In this document: one piece after another, positions 8,925 through 18,153 of the stretch
How the letters are laid out: every line of letters begins with the position of its first letter
Position numbering within the stretch: the stretch's first letter is position 1
Source of the DNA: Hamadaea tsunoensis DSM 44101
GTDB taxonomy: Bacteria > Actinomycetota > Actinomycetes > Mycobacteriales > Micromonosporaceae
Assembly (NCBI RefSeq): GCF_000428945.1
Contig: NZ_AUAX01000006.1
Coordinates: 62,001-126,000, forward strand
DNA: 64,000 nt
Direction of reading: 5' to 3'
The notes under the pieces: generated by a model
Told to the model about the DNA's origin: nothing
The model's input: only the letters and a program-made list of their open reading frames with translations
Databases searched by the model: none
Program-made: the position numbers and the translations under genes

Positions 8925-9995
8925 GTGAGTGTCGCGCTAGTTACCGGTTCGGCCGGGCTGATCGGATCCGAGGCCGCCCGCCACTTCGCCAAACTGGGCC
9001 TGCAGGTCGTGGGCATCGACAACGACATGCGCAAGTACTTCTTCGGCGAGGACGGCTCGACCGCCTGGAGCCTGGTCCGGCTGACCAGCGAGCTCGGCGA
9101 CGCGTACACGCACTATGACGTGGACATCCGCGACCGGGAGATGCTCCAGAAGATCTTCGAGCGGTACGGCTCCGACATCTCGCTCGTGATCCACACCGCC
9201 GCGCAGCCCAGCCACGACTGGGCCGCCAAGGAGCCGTTCACCGACTTCGACGTCAACGCCGTCGGCACGGTCAACATGCTGGAGTTCACCCGCCAGCACT
9301 GCCCGGAGGCGGCCTTCATCTTCACCTCGACCAACAAGGTGTACGGCGACACGCCCAACCGCCTTCCCCTGGTCGAGCAGGAGACGCGCTGGGAGATCGA
9401 CCCGTCGCACCCGTTCGCGGACGGCATCACCGAGGAGATGTCGATCGACGGCAGCCTCCACTCGATCTTCGGCGTGTCGAAGGTGGCGGCCGATGTCGCC
9501 GTGCAGGAGTACGGCCGCTACTTCGGGATGAAGACGGCCTGCTTCCGCGGCGGTACGCTCACCGGCCCCGCCCACTCCGCCGCCGAGCTGCACGGGTTCC
9601 TCGCGTACCTGATGCGCTGCGTGATGGAGGGCCGGACCTACAACCTGTACGGCTACAAGGGCAAGATGGTCCGCGACGCGATCCACTCGCACGACGTGCT
9701 GACCGCGTTCGAGGCGTTCTTCCGGGCCCCCCGCAGCGGCGAGGTCTACAACCTGGGCGGCGGCCGCTTCTCGAACTGCTCGCACATCGAGGCCTTCGCG
9801 ATCGCGCAGGAGATCACCGGCCACGAGGCGCAGATCAATTACGTCGAGCAGGCGCGTATCGGCGACCACCAGTGGTACATCAGCGACATGGGCCGCTTCT
9901 CGCGGCACTACCCGGACTGGCGGATGACCTACGACGTCCCGGCCATCCTGCGCGAGATCTACGAGGCCAACGTGGGCAAGTGGACGCACCAGTGA
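8925..9995 (+). CDS. NAD-dependent epimerase/dehydratase, CDP-paratose 2-epimerase-like
   Basis: Extended short-chain dehydrogenase/reductase of about 356 residues, probably acting on a nucleotide sugar. It has the NAD-binding motif [10 protein letters not shown] at the N-terminus, INVxGTxN-type [19 protein letters not shown] as in the TyvE branch, and a substrate region with [14 protein letters not shown]. The usual active-site YxxxK is read as FGVSK here (Phe in place of Tyr). The GTG at 8925 has AGGAG eight bases upstream; the frame is open further back, but that sequence is the tRNA terminator. Its stop overlaps the next gene (GTGA), so the two are coupled in a surface polysaccharide or glycoconjugate pathway (inference). 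The substrate is not known. Confidence 0.88.
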   Translation: MSVALVTGSAGLIGSEAARHFAKLGLQVVGIDNDMRKYFFGEDGSTAWSLVRLTSELGDAYTHYDVDIRDREMLQKIFERYGSDISLVIHTAAQPSHDWAAKEPFTDFDVNAVGTVNMLEFTRQHCPEAAFIFTSTNKVYGDTPNRLPLVEQETRWEIDPSHPFADGITEEMSIDGSLHSIFGVSKVAADVAVQEYGRYFGMKTACFRGGTLTGPAHSAAELHGFLAYLMRCVMEGRTYNLYGYKGKMVRDAIHSHDVLTAFEAFFRAPRSGEVYNLGGGRFSNCSHIEAFAIAQEITGHEAQINYVEQARIGDHQWYISDMGRFSRHYPDWRMTYDVPAILREIYEANVGKWTHQ

Positions 9996-10789
9996 CCAAG
10001 CGCAGCGTGCTCGGCGTCCTCGTCGACGCCACGACCTACGCGGACGCGACCGGCCGCATCATCGACGCCGCCGAGAGCGGCCGGCCGTTCGCCGTCACCG
10101 CCCTCGCCGTACACGGCGTGATGGAAGGCGTACACGACAAGGCGCTGGGCGCGCGGCTGAACAGCTTCGACCTGGTGACCCCGGACGGCCAGCCCGTACG
10201 CTGGGCGCTCAACCTGCTGTACGGCGCCGGGCTCGACGACCGGGTCTACGGCCCGACGCTGACGCTGAAGGTGCTGGAGCGGGCGGCGGCGACCGGTCTG
10301 CCGATCTACCTCTACGGCTCCACGCAGCCGACGCTGGACCGGCTGGTGCCGGCGCTGCGGACGATGTTCCCCGACATCAAGATCGCCGGGGTCGAGGCGT
10401 CGAAGTTCCGAGCCGTCGAGCCGGGCGAGGCCGAGCGGATCGCCGAGCGGATCACGGCCTCCGGCGCGCGGATCGTGCTCGTCGGCCTGGGCTGCCCGCG
10501 GCAGGAGATCTTCACCCACGCGCTGCGGGAGCACCTGAGCATGCCGCTGCTGGCGGTCGGGGCCGCGTTCGACTACCACGCGGGCGGGCTGCGCAAGCCG
10601 CCGCCGTGGATGCAGCGCGCCGGCCTGGAGTGGCTGTGGCGGCTGGGCCTGGAGCCGAAGCGGCTCTGGAAGCGCTACCTGCTGCTCAACCCCGAGTACC
10701 TGGCCCGCCTCGCCGCCCAGAAGGTACGCGTCTGGAAAGCCGCGCCGCCGCAGCCGAGCCGGGACGCGCCGGCGACGTTCCCGGTCTGA
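9992..10789 (+). CDS. WecG/TagA/CpsF family glycosyltransferase
   Basis: 265-residue glycosyltransferase of the WecB/TagA/CpsF family, which transfers a sugar (such as an N-acetylmannosamine-type residue) from a nucleotide donor to a lipid-linked acceptor. Hallmarks are [10 protein letters not shown] (acidic substrate loop), [21 protein letters not shown] and [11 protein letters not shown], then [13 protein letters not shown] and the basic [10 protein letters not shown] tail typical of membrane association. Starting with GTG inside the epimerase stop (GTGA) and lacking its own Shine-Dalgarno, it appears translationally coupled to that gene. Confidence 0.93.
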   Translation: MTKRSVLGVLVDATTYADATGRIIDAAESGRPFAVTALAVHGVMEGVHDKALGARLNSFDLVTPDGQPVRWALNLLYGAGLDDRVYGPTLTLKVLERAAATGLPIYLYGSTQPTLDRLVPALRTMFPDIKIAGVEASKFRAVEPGEAERIAERITASGARIVLVGLGCPRQEIFTHALREHLSMPLLAVGAAFDYHAGGLRKPPPWMQRAGLEWLWRLGLEPKRLWKRYLLLNPEYLARLAAQKVRVWKAAPPQPSRDAPATFPV

Positions 10790-10820
10790 GCTTCCGGCAG
10801 GTCTTCTCCGAGCAGGCGAA

Positions 10821-10850
10821 GGTGCGCCCCGGACGGGTCCGGGGCGCACC
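10821..10850. terminator. Bidirectional hairpin between convergent genes
   Basis: Perfect 14-bp stem (GGTGCGCCCCGGAC and its complement) with a GG loop, placed between the stops of the wecG-like gene (+) and the small minus-strand gene. There is no clear U-tract, which is common in high-GC actinobacteria. Confidence 0.75.
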
Positions 10851-10861
10851 GCGCACTCCGC

Positions 10862-11191
10862 CTACTTGACGTAGATCAGTTCGAGGATGGCGCGGGTCGC
10901 CTCGAACCAGCGGTTGAGCCACTCCGGCGACGGGGCGGCTCCCTTCGGCGGCAGCTCCATGAGCAGTCCGCGCAGCAACGGGTGGTCCGCCAGCCCGGGC
11001 TCCGTCAGCCAGCTCGCCGGCGGGTACACCGGCTCGGTCAGGCCGTCGAAGGTGAGCGCGACGCTGGACTTCACGCTGTCGGATTCCGGACTGGCGTGCG
11101 TACTTTGAGTAGGCGCCGAGGCGTACCCCGGCAGCGGGCTGACGAAGCGCTCCGCGTTCGCAGCGCCGGCGTTCTCCTGGCTGATGGTCAT
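10862..11191 (-). CDS. Hypothetical 109-residue protein
   Basis: Not recognised. A Ser/Ala-rich N-terminal half (including GYASAPTQSTHASPESDSV) leads to a more ordered C-terminal half with PEWLNRWFEATRAILELIYVK, probably an amphipathic helix. No signal peptide or TM segment is visible. The ATG at 11191 has AGGAGGGG eight bases upstream, which supports a real gene. It is divergent from the next gene with ~190 bp between them. No function can be assigned. Confidence 0.65.
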   Translation of the reverse strand: MTISQENAGAANAERFVSPLPGYASAPTQSTHASPESDSVKSSVALTFDGLTEPVYPPASWLTEPGLADHPLLRGLLMELPPKGAAPSPEWLNRWFEATRAILELIYVK

Positions 11192-11384
11192 CGCCTGATC
11201 CCCTCCTGTCGGGAGGCCAGCCGCGCGCCGCGGGGGAGAAATCCCTGTTCACGCGGCGGGTCTTCGAGGCAACGGCCGCACTGTCTGATACAACGAGGCG
11301 GATGAGGCCGAGCGACGGTCTTCCCCGCAACCGCGCTCGCCGTCCCACTTTTCGGACCACCTTCGAACATGTGCGGGAGTTGAC

Positions 11385-12125
11385 GTGGCGGATCCGCGCT
11401 TTGCGCCGGCTGAGCGGTGCCACTCGGCGGAATGCCGCCACTGCGCCACGGACTCGCCGGCCACCCCGTCGTTGTGGCGGTACGCCCCCAACGTCCCCGC
11501 CGCGCGTACCGGGGAGGACGCGGTGCGGTCGCGGGCTCGGGCCGAGCTGGACGAGGTCTCCGACGACGAGGCCTGGCTCTGGCGGCTGGTCGAGGAGGCC
11601 GACCGGGCCGTCGAAGGCGCTCCCGCCGTGCCGGATCCCGCCCTGCTCGCCGCGGCCGAGCAAGCGCTCGTGCAGGCCATGGCCTTCGAGGAACGCATCC
11701 AGCTGCAGATCCGCACGGCGCAGCGGTTGCTCTCCCGCGCCTCGTCCTGGCTGCGGCCGGCGTACCGGGCGGCGGTCGCCCGCCAGCTCCGCCGGGACCG
11801 GGCCACCGCCGTCATGGCCGCCGTCCAGCGAGGACGGGCCGCCGACACGGTCGACCGGCTCCGCTCGACGGCCGCCGCCCGCGCGGCGTACCTGGGCGAG
11901 CACAAGGTCACCTTGGCCGCGGGCCGTAACGCCCGCCGCGAGCTGCTGGGCATCATCGACGACCTGATCGAGGGGTACGCCGGACTCGCCCACCCGCCGG
12001 CCTGGTTCCGTTTCGGCCTCGGTACGCCCGGCGGGAACCCCGACTGGCTGCGGACCGCCCGGGAGACGGTGGCCGCGCGCCGGCGTACCACGATGGACGC
12101 TCAAGCGACCCGGGTGCCGGACTGA
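11385..12125 (+). CDS. Hypothetical helical protein with N-terminal cysteine cluster
   Basis: About 246 residues, not recognised. The N-terminus has a compact Cys/His group (CHSAECRHC) that could bind a metal. The rest is strongly alpha-helical and rich in Ala, Arg and Glu (for example AMAFEERIQLQIRTAQRLLS and ELLGIIDDLIEGYAGLAHPP). No TM segment is seen. The GTG at 11385 has GGGAG five bases upstream. Long open frames also exist on the opposite strand, but they lack a ribosome binding site and plausible composition. Confidence 0.6.
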   Translation: MADPRFAPAERCHSAECRHCATDSPATPSLWRYAPNVPAARTGEDAVRSRARAELDEVSDDEAWLWRLVEEADRAVEGAPAVPDPALLAAAEQALVQAMAFEERIQLQIRTAQRLLSRASSWLRPAYRAAVARQLRRDRATAVMAAVQRGRAADTVDRLRSTAAARAAYLGEHKVTLAAGRNARRELLGIIDDLIEGYAGLAHPPAWFRFGLGTPGGNPDWLRTARETVAARRRTTMDAQATRVPD

Positions 12126-12223
12126 CGTACAGCCGCCCCCTGGCGCCGGTACGCGACTTCCTCCGCTCGGCGTGCGGAGTCGGTCGGGCCCGGGCCAAGG
12201 GGCGGCTCGCCGGTACGCGCCGC

Positions 12224-12580
12224 TCAGCCGGCGGCGACCGCCGGCGTCCGGTGCACGGCTGCCCGCGGTCGCACGGGGCGCGCGGGTCGATCCTGGAGGT
12301 TCGCGCGGCTGGTGGCCGCGCCGGATGAGGCCTGCTGGGCCGCGACGCCCGGACCGGCCGGTGCGTTCTGCCTCACCATGCGCAGGCCACCGGCCCGCAC
12401 GAAGATCGACCGGCGCTCGACGGCGTCGCCGGCTGCGTTGAGCTGGTATCCGTCCAGCCACAGCCAGCCGTCGTAGGTGGGCCAGTCATGCACGCGGATG
12501 ACCCGGAAGAAGATGGATGTCGCGAACTGGACGCTCGCGTCACGGGTGACATGGAGGATGTCGCCGGCTCTCGGTGTCAC
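12224..12580 (-). CDS. Hypothetical small protein with beta-rich core
   Basis: Not recognised by function. The core (AGDILHVTRDASVQFATSIF, then FRVIRVHDWPTYDGWLWLDG and RRSIFVRAGGLRMVR) reads like a compact beta domain. The last ~45 residues are Ala/Arg/Pro-rich and probably disordered. I chose the GTG at 12580 because GGGAGGG lies four to five bases upstream. An open frame continues to 12715 but has no ribosome binding site. It precedes the divergent xre-DUF397 pair, a frequent setting for small accessory genes in actinomycetes. Confidence 0.55.
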   Translation of the reverse strand: MTPRAGDILHVTRDASVQFATSIFFRVIRVHDWPTYDGWLWLDGYQLNAAGDAVERRSIFVRAGGLRMVRQNAPAGPGVAAQQASSGAATSRANLQDRPARPVRPRAAVHRTPAVAAG

Positions 12581-12941
12581 TGTCCCTCCCGGAATCCTCA
12601 TACGGTGTGAGTCGTTGATGAAGTAATGGTCTTCGCAGACTGATGCCAGGGATCCACTCATCAGACGCATCCCGCACCAACGATGATCACGATGGGTGTC
12701 CGATTTCCCACTCACTGTGCAGCATCAGGAAGATCAATGCAAGTTGCACGCCGAGATTGTCACTTAGGCGTGACGGCGCAGAAATCCGCCATCCTCAGGT
12801 GATCGACCGGTCGGACGCCATGTGCGCGTTCGGACAGTTGAAGTGCGGTTTCATTCGGGGCAGACTCCGGACAATGGGGAGGTTGTCCCTGATCCAGGGC
12901 GTACTTGACGCCGACACCGATCATCGTCGCGGAGGTGCGCC
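12581..12941. other. Intergenic region between divergent genes
   Basis: About 360 bp that must hold the promoters of the small minus-strand gene and of the xre gene. It is less GC-rich than its surroundings. I see no confident gene, terminator or repeat in it. Confidence 0.5.
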
Positions 12942-13823
12942 GTGACCATCGCCCGAAAGAGCCCGACGGTACGCCGTCGCCGGCTCGGAGCTGAGCTGCG
13001 CGATCGACGGGAGAGAGCCGGGCTCTCCCTCGAGGCCGTGGCCGAACGGCTGGAATGTTCCCAGTCGAAGATCAGCCGAATCGAAACCGGTCATACATCT
13101 GTCAATGTCCGCGACGTCCGCGACCTGCTGACGATCTTCGGCGCCGCGGAGGCGGAGATTCTCGAACTGACGGACCTCGCTCGCGATGCCCGCCAGAAGG
13201 CTTGGTGGCACCCGTACAGCCAGGTTCTGTCCAGCGCCTACGTCGGGCTGGAAGCCGAGGCGAGTCGCGTACGCACCTATGAGCAGCAGGTTGTTCCGGG
13301 GCTGCTGCAAACAGAGGCGTACGCGCGAGCCATGATGGGTACGCTGCCCCGCCAGAACGAGGACGAAATCTCCCGGCGCATCCGTGTCCGCATGAAGCGG
13401 CAATCGTTGCTGGACGAAGGAGAATCGTTTGAACTATGGGTGGTGCTCGATGAGTCGGCTGTGAGCCGTCCGGTCGGCGGCGACGAGGTCATGCGCAAAC
13501 AGATCGAGCGGCTGCTGTCGGCGGCCGAGCGACCGAACGTGACCATTCAGCTGCTGCCGTTCGAGATCGGCGCACATGCCGGTATGGACGGAACTTTTGC
13601 CATCCTCGACTTTCCCGAGCCCGGCGATCAGTCGGTGGTGTTCGCGGAGAACGCGACCGGGGGACTGTTCATCGAGAAACGGGATGAGCTGGCAAGATAT
13701 CTGACCCTCTTCGAGAACATCCACCGGACGGCACTCGGACCGGAGCAGTCCGCCGCCCGGCTTCGGAAGTTAGTGGAGGAGCCACTGTGGAGATCACGTC
13801 AAAGGGGTACCACCTCGACATGA
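12942..13823 (+). CDS. XRE-family regulator with DUF5753 domain (Scr1/WhiJ type)
   Basis: 293 residues. Residues ~12-70 are an XRE helix-turn-helix (LGAELRDRRERAGLSLEAVA, then SQSKISRIETGH). The rest is DUF5753, with VPGLLQTEAYARAM, VLDESAVSRPVGG, IQLLPFEIGAHAGMDGTFAI and a PLWRSR end. Such proteins pair with a DUF397 partner and act like antitoxins or developmental repressors in actinomycetes (family knowledge). The GTG at 12942 has GGAGG six bases upstream. The gene overlaps the next by 37 bp. Confidence 0.92.
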   Translation: MTIARKSPTVRRRRLGAELRDRRERAGLSLEAVAERLECSQSKISRIETGHTSVNVRDVRDLLTIFGAAEAEILELTDLARDARQKAWWHPYSQVLSSAYVGLEAEASRVRTYEQQVVPGLLQTEAYARAMMGTLPRQNEDEISRRIRVRMKRQSLLDEGESFELWVVLDESAVSRPVGGDEVMRKQIERLLSAAERPNVTIQLLPFEIGAHAGMDGTFAILDFPEPGDQSVVFAENATGGLFIEKRDELARYLTLFENIHRTALGPEQSAARLRKLVEEPLWRSRQRGTTST

Positions 13824-14011
13824 GTCAGGCGGTCTGGCGCAAGAGCACCCGCTCCAGCCCCAGCTGCGACAACTGCGTCGAGGTCGCTTTCGTGGGCGGG
13901 GCCATCGCGGTCCGGGACTCGAAGAACCCGTCCGCCGGCTTCCTGGTGTTCACGCCCGACGAGTGGGACGCGTTCGTCGACGGCACCAAGGACGGCGAGT
14001 TCGACCTGTAA
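13787..14011 (+). CDS. DUF397 protein, partner of the XRE regulator
   Basis: 74-residue DUF397 protein with the family core AVWRKSTRS, CDNCVEVAFVGGAIAVRDSK, and FTPDEWDAFV near the end. It overlaps the upstream xre gene. The GTG at 13787 has GGAGGAG five bases upstream and is preferred. A later ATG at 13820 would form an ATGA overlap with the xre stop but lacks a Shine-Dalgarno. In Streptomyces such proteins antagonise their XRE partner and can be toxic when unbalanced (family knowledge). Confidence 0.9.
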   Translation: MEITSKGYHLDMSQAVWRKSTRSSPSCDNCVEVAFVGGAIAVRDSKNPSAGFLVFTPDEWDAFVDGTKDGEFDL

Positions 14012-14028
14012 CACCCGCCATATCCGAC

Positions 14029-14068
14029 GAACGGGGGTCGCGGCCGTCACCAGCCGCGGCCCCCGTTC
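14029..14068. terminator. Bidirectional hairpin between convergent genes
   Basis: 16-bp stem (GAACGGGGGTCGCGGC with its complement, one G-T pair) and an 8-nt loop between the DUF397 gene and the convergent ligase gene. Confidence 0.8.
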
Positions 14069-14077
14069 GCGTACGGG

Positions 14078-15553
14078 TCAGGCGACGGGCCAGGTGTGCA
14101 CGGGCTGGTTGGTGTGCGACAGCTCGATGTACTGGACCAGCATCTCGCGCAGCGCCTGGTCCCTCGTCGCGCCCCGGCGCTCGGCCGCCCGGACGAATTC
14201 GATCTGCCACGTGGCGCCGGTACGCCCGGTCAGGCAGCGCTGCTCGATGATGCCGAGCAGGTGGTTGCTGACGGCGGCGTCGACGCCGAACCCGTCCAGC
14301 CCTTCGGCCGCGTTGGCGAGCAGCACGTCGAGCAGGAGGTCGGTGGCGCGTACCTCGCCGATGCGGGGCCAGGAGACGGGTGCCGCGATCCCCCGCCGGG
14401 CCGCCGCGTGGAAGTTGTCCTCGGCCGCGCTGAAGCTCAGCTGTGTCCAGATGGGACGATCCTGCTCGGCGAAGTGGCGTACGAGGCCGTAGTAGAGGGC
14501 CGCGTTGGCCATCATGTCCACGATGGTCGGTCCGGCCGGCATGACCCGGTTCTCCACCCGCAGGTGCGGCCGCCCGTTCATCACGTCGTAGACCGGCCGG
14601 TTCCACCGGTAGACGGTCCCGTTGTGCAGGCGCAACTCGCCGAGGTGCGGTACGCCGCCGGAATGCAGCACCTGCAGCGGCTCCTCCTCGTCGCAGATGG
14701 GCAGCAGCGCCGGAAAATAGCGTACGTTCTCCTCGAAAAGGTCGAAGATGGACGTGATCCAGCGCTCGCCGAACCAGACCCGCGGGCGTACGCCCTGGGC
14801 CCGCAGCTCGTCCGGCCGCGTATCGGTGGCCTGCTTGAACAGCGCGATCCGGGTCTCGTGCCAGAGCTGGTGGCCGAACAGGAACGGCGAGTTGGCGCCC
14901 ACCGCGAGTTGCAGTGCCGAGATCGCCTGCGCCGCGTTCCAGTAGTTAGCGAACGACTCCGGCGACACCTGGAGGTGGAACTGCACGCTCGTGCAGGCGG
15001 CCTCGGGCGCGATCGACTCGGTCTGCAGCTTCAGGTGGTCGGTACCGCGGATGTCGAGGCTGATGTACTCGCCGCGGGCGTTGAGGATCTGCTCGTTGAG
15101 GACGCGGTAGCGCGGATTGACCGACAGGTTGTCGAGGATCGCGTGCTCGGTCGTCAGGGTGGGCAGGATGCCGATGAGGACGAGGGAAGCGTCGTGCTCG
15201 GCCGCCTTGTCGTCAGTCCGCGCCAGGCTCGCCAGCAGCTGCTTCTCGTACGCGACGAACCCGTCGGCGCCGATCAGCCGCGGCGGCACGTTGAGTTCGA
15301 GGTTGTACTGGCCGAGTTCCGACTGGTAGTACGGGTCGGCGAGGGTGTCCAGGATGTCGGCGTTGCGCATGGCCGGCTGGTAATCCCGGTCGACCAGGTT
15401 TATCTCTATCTCCAGACCGGTCGTCGGGGCGTCCGCGTCGAAGCCGAAGTCGTCCAGCATCAGCGCGAACGTGTCCAGGCAGCGGCGTACCTTCTGCCGG
15501 TAGCGCATCCTGTCCGCACTGGTGAACGCCGACTCCGAGACGTCCTTGCCCAT
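14078..15553 (-). CDS. GCS2-type carboxylate-amine ligase (glutamate-cysteine ligase family)
   Basis: 491 residues of the GCS2 family, ATP-dependent enzymes that join an amino acid to a carboxylate such as glutamate. Visible blocks are LEIEINLVDRDYQP near residue 47 (acidic metal-binding start), LNVPPRL, ILPTLTTEHA, SVQFHLQVSP, GANSPFLFGHQLWHETR and GRPHLRVENRVMPAGPT. In actinobacteria, relatives are called glutamate-cysteine ligase or EgtA-like, but there is no mycothiol or ergothioneine gene nearby and the substrate is not settled. The ATG at 15553 is preceded by GGGGAGGGG. It stands as a single gene facing the xre pair. Confidence 0.8.
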   Translation of the reverse strand: MGKDVSESAFTSADRMRYRQKVRRCLDTFALMLDDFGFDADAPTTGLEIEINLVDRDYQPAMRNADILDTLADPYYQSELGQYNLELNVPPRLIGADGFVAYEKQLLASLARTDDKAAEHDASLVLIGILPTLTTEHAILDNLSVNPRYRVLNEQILNARGEYISLDIRGTDHLKLQTESIAPEAACTSVQFHLQVSPESFANYWNAAQAISALQLAVGANSPFLFGHQLWHETRIALFKQATDTRPDELRAQGVRPRVWFGERWITSIFDLFEENVRYFPALLPICDEEEPLQVLHSGGVPHLGELRLHNGTVYRWNRPVYDVMNGRPHLRVENRVMPAGPTIVDMMANAALYYGLVRHFAEQDRPIWTQLSFSAAEDNFHAAARRGIAAPVSWPRIGEVRATDLLLDVLLANAAEGLDGFGVDAAVSNHLLGIIEQRCLTGRTGATWQIEFVRAAERRGATRDQALREMLVQYIELSHTNQPVHTWPVA

Positions 15554-16051
15554 CAGGTCCCCTCCCCGGGATCTCAGCGCGGTCGGGTTTCCCCGCGACG
15601 CGACGGCCTGCGCCGATCGCGTGAGTATGCCTCTGGGTAACCGATCCGTCGCGTTGAGCTTCCACCTTACGGCGCACGGACTTCCGTGGCATCGGGTGCT
15701 AGGACCATTGGCCCCTTTCCGGCCCGCGTACGCGACCGCCGATCAGCCGGGGCCAGCGATATCCGGGACATGGGGCGGGACAGGCAGAAACGGCGGCAGA
15801 ACCGGTCCACCGCATCAGTGGACCGGCAATTATCCGAACAAAAAGGACAGACGGCGAAGAACAGCGTTGGTAGCGTTTCCCGCATACCGGTCTCGCGGGG
15901 GCGACACCAGGGGGGTCGGTATGGCGCGTCGATGCCGGGGCTTACCAGGGCACCCGCGGCGGGCGTCATACCGGGCGTTCCGTGTGCGGGCGGGGCGGGA
16001 TCGCATCCCGGACCCGCCCGCGCCGGATGCGCTGCCGAACCGCAGAACCGT
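15554..16051. other. Intergenic region with an inverted repeat
   Basis: About 500 bp without a gene I can support. It holds the promoter of the ligase gene. At 15802-15826 a perfect 9-bp inverted repeat (CCGGTCCAC / GTGGACCGG, 7-nt loop) could act as a terminator for the membrane protein gene that ends at 16052. Open frames through it have poor composition and no ribosome binding sites. Confidence 0.5.
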
Positions 16052-17245
16052 CTAGCCGCGCTTCGGGCGCCGCTTCCCCGATCCTCCGGCCGCCGGCTCC
16101 TCGGCCCGCGGCTCGTCAGGCGACGCGTCCACCGCGACCGACGTGACGACATCGGTGACCTCGGTCCGCACCTTCACCTCCGGCTCGCGCGGCGCGCGCG
16201 GCGCCGGCCGGCTCTTGCGCGGCCGCGGCACGACCGGCTGGGCCTGCGGCGGCGTGACCGGCTCGATGGCTCCGAACGGGTCGCCCACCGGCTGCGGCTC
16301 GATCTCCACCGGCACCCACGCGGTCGGCGGCTCCTCGTCGCGGCGTACGCGGCCGAAGACGAGCGCGGCCACGATCGAACCGAGGACGCCCGCCACCACC
16401 GTGTAGGGCGCGACCAGCAACGCCGACAGCTGCTCCACCGGCGCGCCGCCCAGCCGCGGGGCCGCGAGGACCATGGCCACCGCGAGCAGCAGCGGACCCG
16501 CCGCGCCCGACAGCGCGACCGCGACCCGCGCCTCGCCCCGGCGCGCGGCCGGAACCGCCGCCAGCAGGCCGATGACGAACGCCGCCGCCAACGTCAGCGC
16601 CATGCCCGGCAGGTAGATCGCGTGCCACCACGACTCGCCCGGCATCGCCAGCGCGCTCAACTCGCCGTCCGCGCTCGCGCGGCCCAGGCCCGCGAACCGC
16701 CACACGCCCAGCTGCGTCGGCACCAGCCCGGTTCCCCCGGCCACCGAGTCCAGCACGGTCACGACCGCCACGAGCCACCACCAGACACCCGTCGCGATCA
16801 GGTTCGCGGCCATGGAACGCGCCGCGAGCGCCAGAATCGCGAAGAGCAGTCCCACGAGTACGCCGACCGCGGCGTACCAGCCGACGATCCAGGCCGGCGC
16901 GAAGGTGGCCGCCGTGGACACCTGCCGGGCCGGCAACGCGGTCAGCGGGACGACCGCGCCCGCGCCGACGGCCGCCGCGCACGCGACCACCGCCCGCCAG
17001 AGTCCCCGTGCCCAGCCGCTCTCGACCTCACCGGGTCCCGTGCGCCGGCGTACCAGCACGGCGCCGAAGACGACGGCCAGGGCCGCCACCCACAGCGTCC
17101 AGGCCAGTGCCGCGGCCCAGCCGCTCGGATCGCCCAGCCAGCCGATGATGCCCAGGCCGTAGCCGATGCCGAGCTGCGCGGCTCCGGTGGCGGCGGCCAC
17201 GCCGATCGCCTGTGCGACCGATCCCGCCCAGCCTCGTGCCGACAT
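16052..17245 (-). CDS. Polytopic membrane protein of unknown function
   Basis: 397 residues with about seven hydrophobic helices in the first ~280 residues (for example AWTLWVAALAVVFGAVLV and WIVGWYAAVGVLVGLLFAI). The ~110-residue tail is Pro/Arg/Glu-rich, charged and probably cytoplasmic. The pattern occurs in uncharacterised streptomycete and Micromonosporaceae membrane proteins, but no enzymatic motif is seen. The ATG at 17245 has GGGAG about seven bases upstream. It is divergent from the PASTA-type gene. Confidence 0.8.
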   Translation of the reverse strand: MSARGWAGSVAQAIGVAAATGAAQLGIGYGLGIIGWLGDPSGWAAALAWTLWVAALAVVFGAVLVRRRTGPGEVESGWARGLWRAVVACAAAVGAGAVVPLTALPARQVSTAATFAPAWIVGWYAAVGVLVGLLFAILALAARSMAANLIATGVWWWLVAVVTVLDSVAGGTGLVPTQLGVWRFAGLGRASADGELSALAMPGESWWHAIYLPGMALTLAAAFVIGLLAAVPAARRGEARVAVALSGAAGPLLLAVAMVLAAPRLGGAPVEQLSALLVAPYTVVAGVLGSIVAALVFGRVRRDEEPPTAWVPVEIEPQPVGDPFGAIEPVTPPQAQPVVPRPRKSRPAPRAPREPEVKVRTEVTDVVTSVAVDASPDEPRAEEPAAGGSGKRRPKRG

Positions 17246-17427
17246 GTCAAGCTCCCGTCCGCGCGTACTCCCCCGGTCCTGCGTTCCGGGGCAGAGTATC
17301 GCCGATGCCGGAGGTCCGCGCGAGGTGTCAACTTGGCGTCAGTTCCGCCCGGCCGTGTGTGACGGGTCGCGGCGGGGTTGCACACTCACAGTCGCGTACC
17401 CGGACCGGACAGGAGAACTGAGGAACG

Positions 17428-18099
17428 ATGACCGACCCCTGGGAGACCAAAGTGGACAGCGCGCCGCCGCGGCAGGGGATCAACCCCGCGATGATCGCAG
17501 CGATCGCCACCTCGGTCGCCGTGCTCGCGATCATCGGCGCCACCGGCGGCTACCTGCTGGCCTCGGCCGATCCGAAGAGTACGCCGTCCGCCTCCGTCAC
17601 GTCGCCGGCGGCCGGACCGTCCACGGCGGACTCCCCGTCGCCGGACGCGAGCCCGAGTGCCGAGGTCAGCGCGGCGCCTTCGGCCTCGGCCGGATCGCCC
17701 GCACCCGTCGTCGACGCGCCGCTGCCGCCCGGCGCCGGGCAGGACTTCCGCGCCTACTTCACGCAGCTGCGCGGTCTGAAGCTCGGCGTGGTCGCGTACT
17801 TCGACGAGAGCGCCTCGGGCGGGCAGGTCACGCGGACGGACCCGCCGGCCGGGACGTTGGTGCACAACGGCGTGACGGTCAAGGTCTACGTGGCCGGCCC
17901 GCCGATCGTGACGGACGTGCCGAACCTCGCCGGCAGCCCGTGCGGCTCGATCCACGGCCCCCTCTATGACAACGGCCTCACCGTCAAGTACGCGACCGGC
18001 AAGACGGGCCAGGTCGTCCGGCAGGATCCCCAGCCCGGAACCGGTACCGCGCACTGGAACGATGAGGTGACCGTGTACTGCGCGGTCGCCCGGCGCTGA
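17428..18099 (+). CDS. Single-pass membrane protein with PASTA domains
   Basis: 223 residues: a short cytoplasmic N-terminus, one TM helix (AMIAAIATSVAVLAIIGATG), a Ser/Pro/Ala-rich spacer (about 50-105), then two PASTA-like modules. The second begins IVTDVPNLAGSPCGSIHGPL, and a C-terminal cysteine (VYCAVARR) may pair with the one in SPCG. PASTA modules bind cell-wall fragments in kinases and PBPs (family knowledge). Here no kinase is attached, so it may be a co-sensor for the PknB circuit (inference). An AGGAAC site lies just upstream of the ATG. Confidence 0.82.
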   Translation: MTDPWETKVDSAPPRQGINPAMIAAIATSVAVLAIIGATGGYLLASADPKSTPSASVTSPAAGPSTADSPSPDASPSAEVSAAPSASAGSPAPVVDAPLPPGAGQDFRAYFTQLRGLKLGVVAYFDESASGGQVTRTDPPAGTLVHNGVTVKVYVAGPPIVTDVPNLAGSPCGSIHGPLYDNGLTVKYATGKTGQVVRQDPQPGTGTAHWNDEVTVYCAVARR

Positions 18100-18153
18100 G
18101 CCCGGGGCGGCGCGGCGCGACCGCCGGAATGATCGGTGTGATAGGACGGGACC

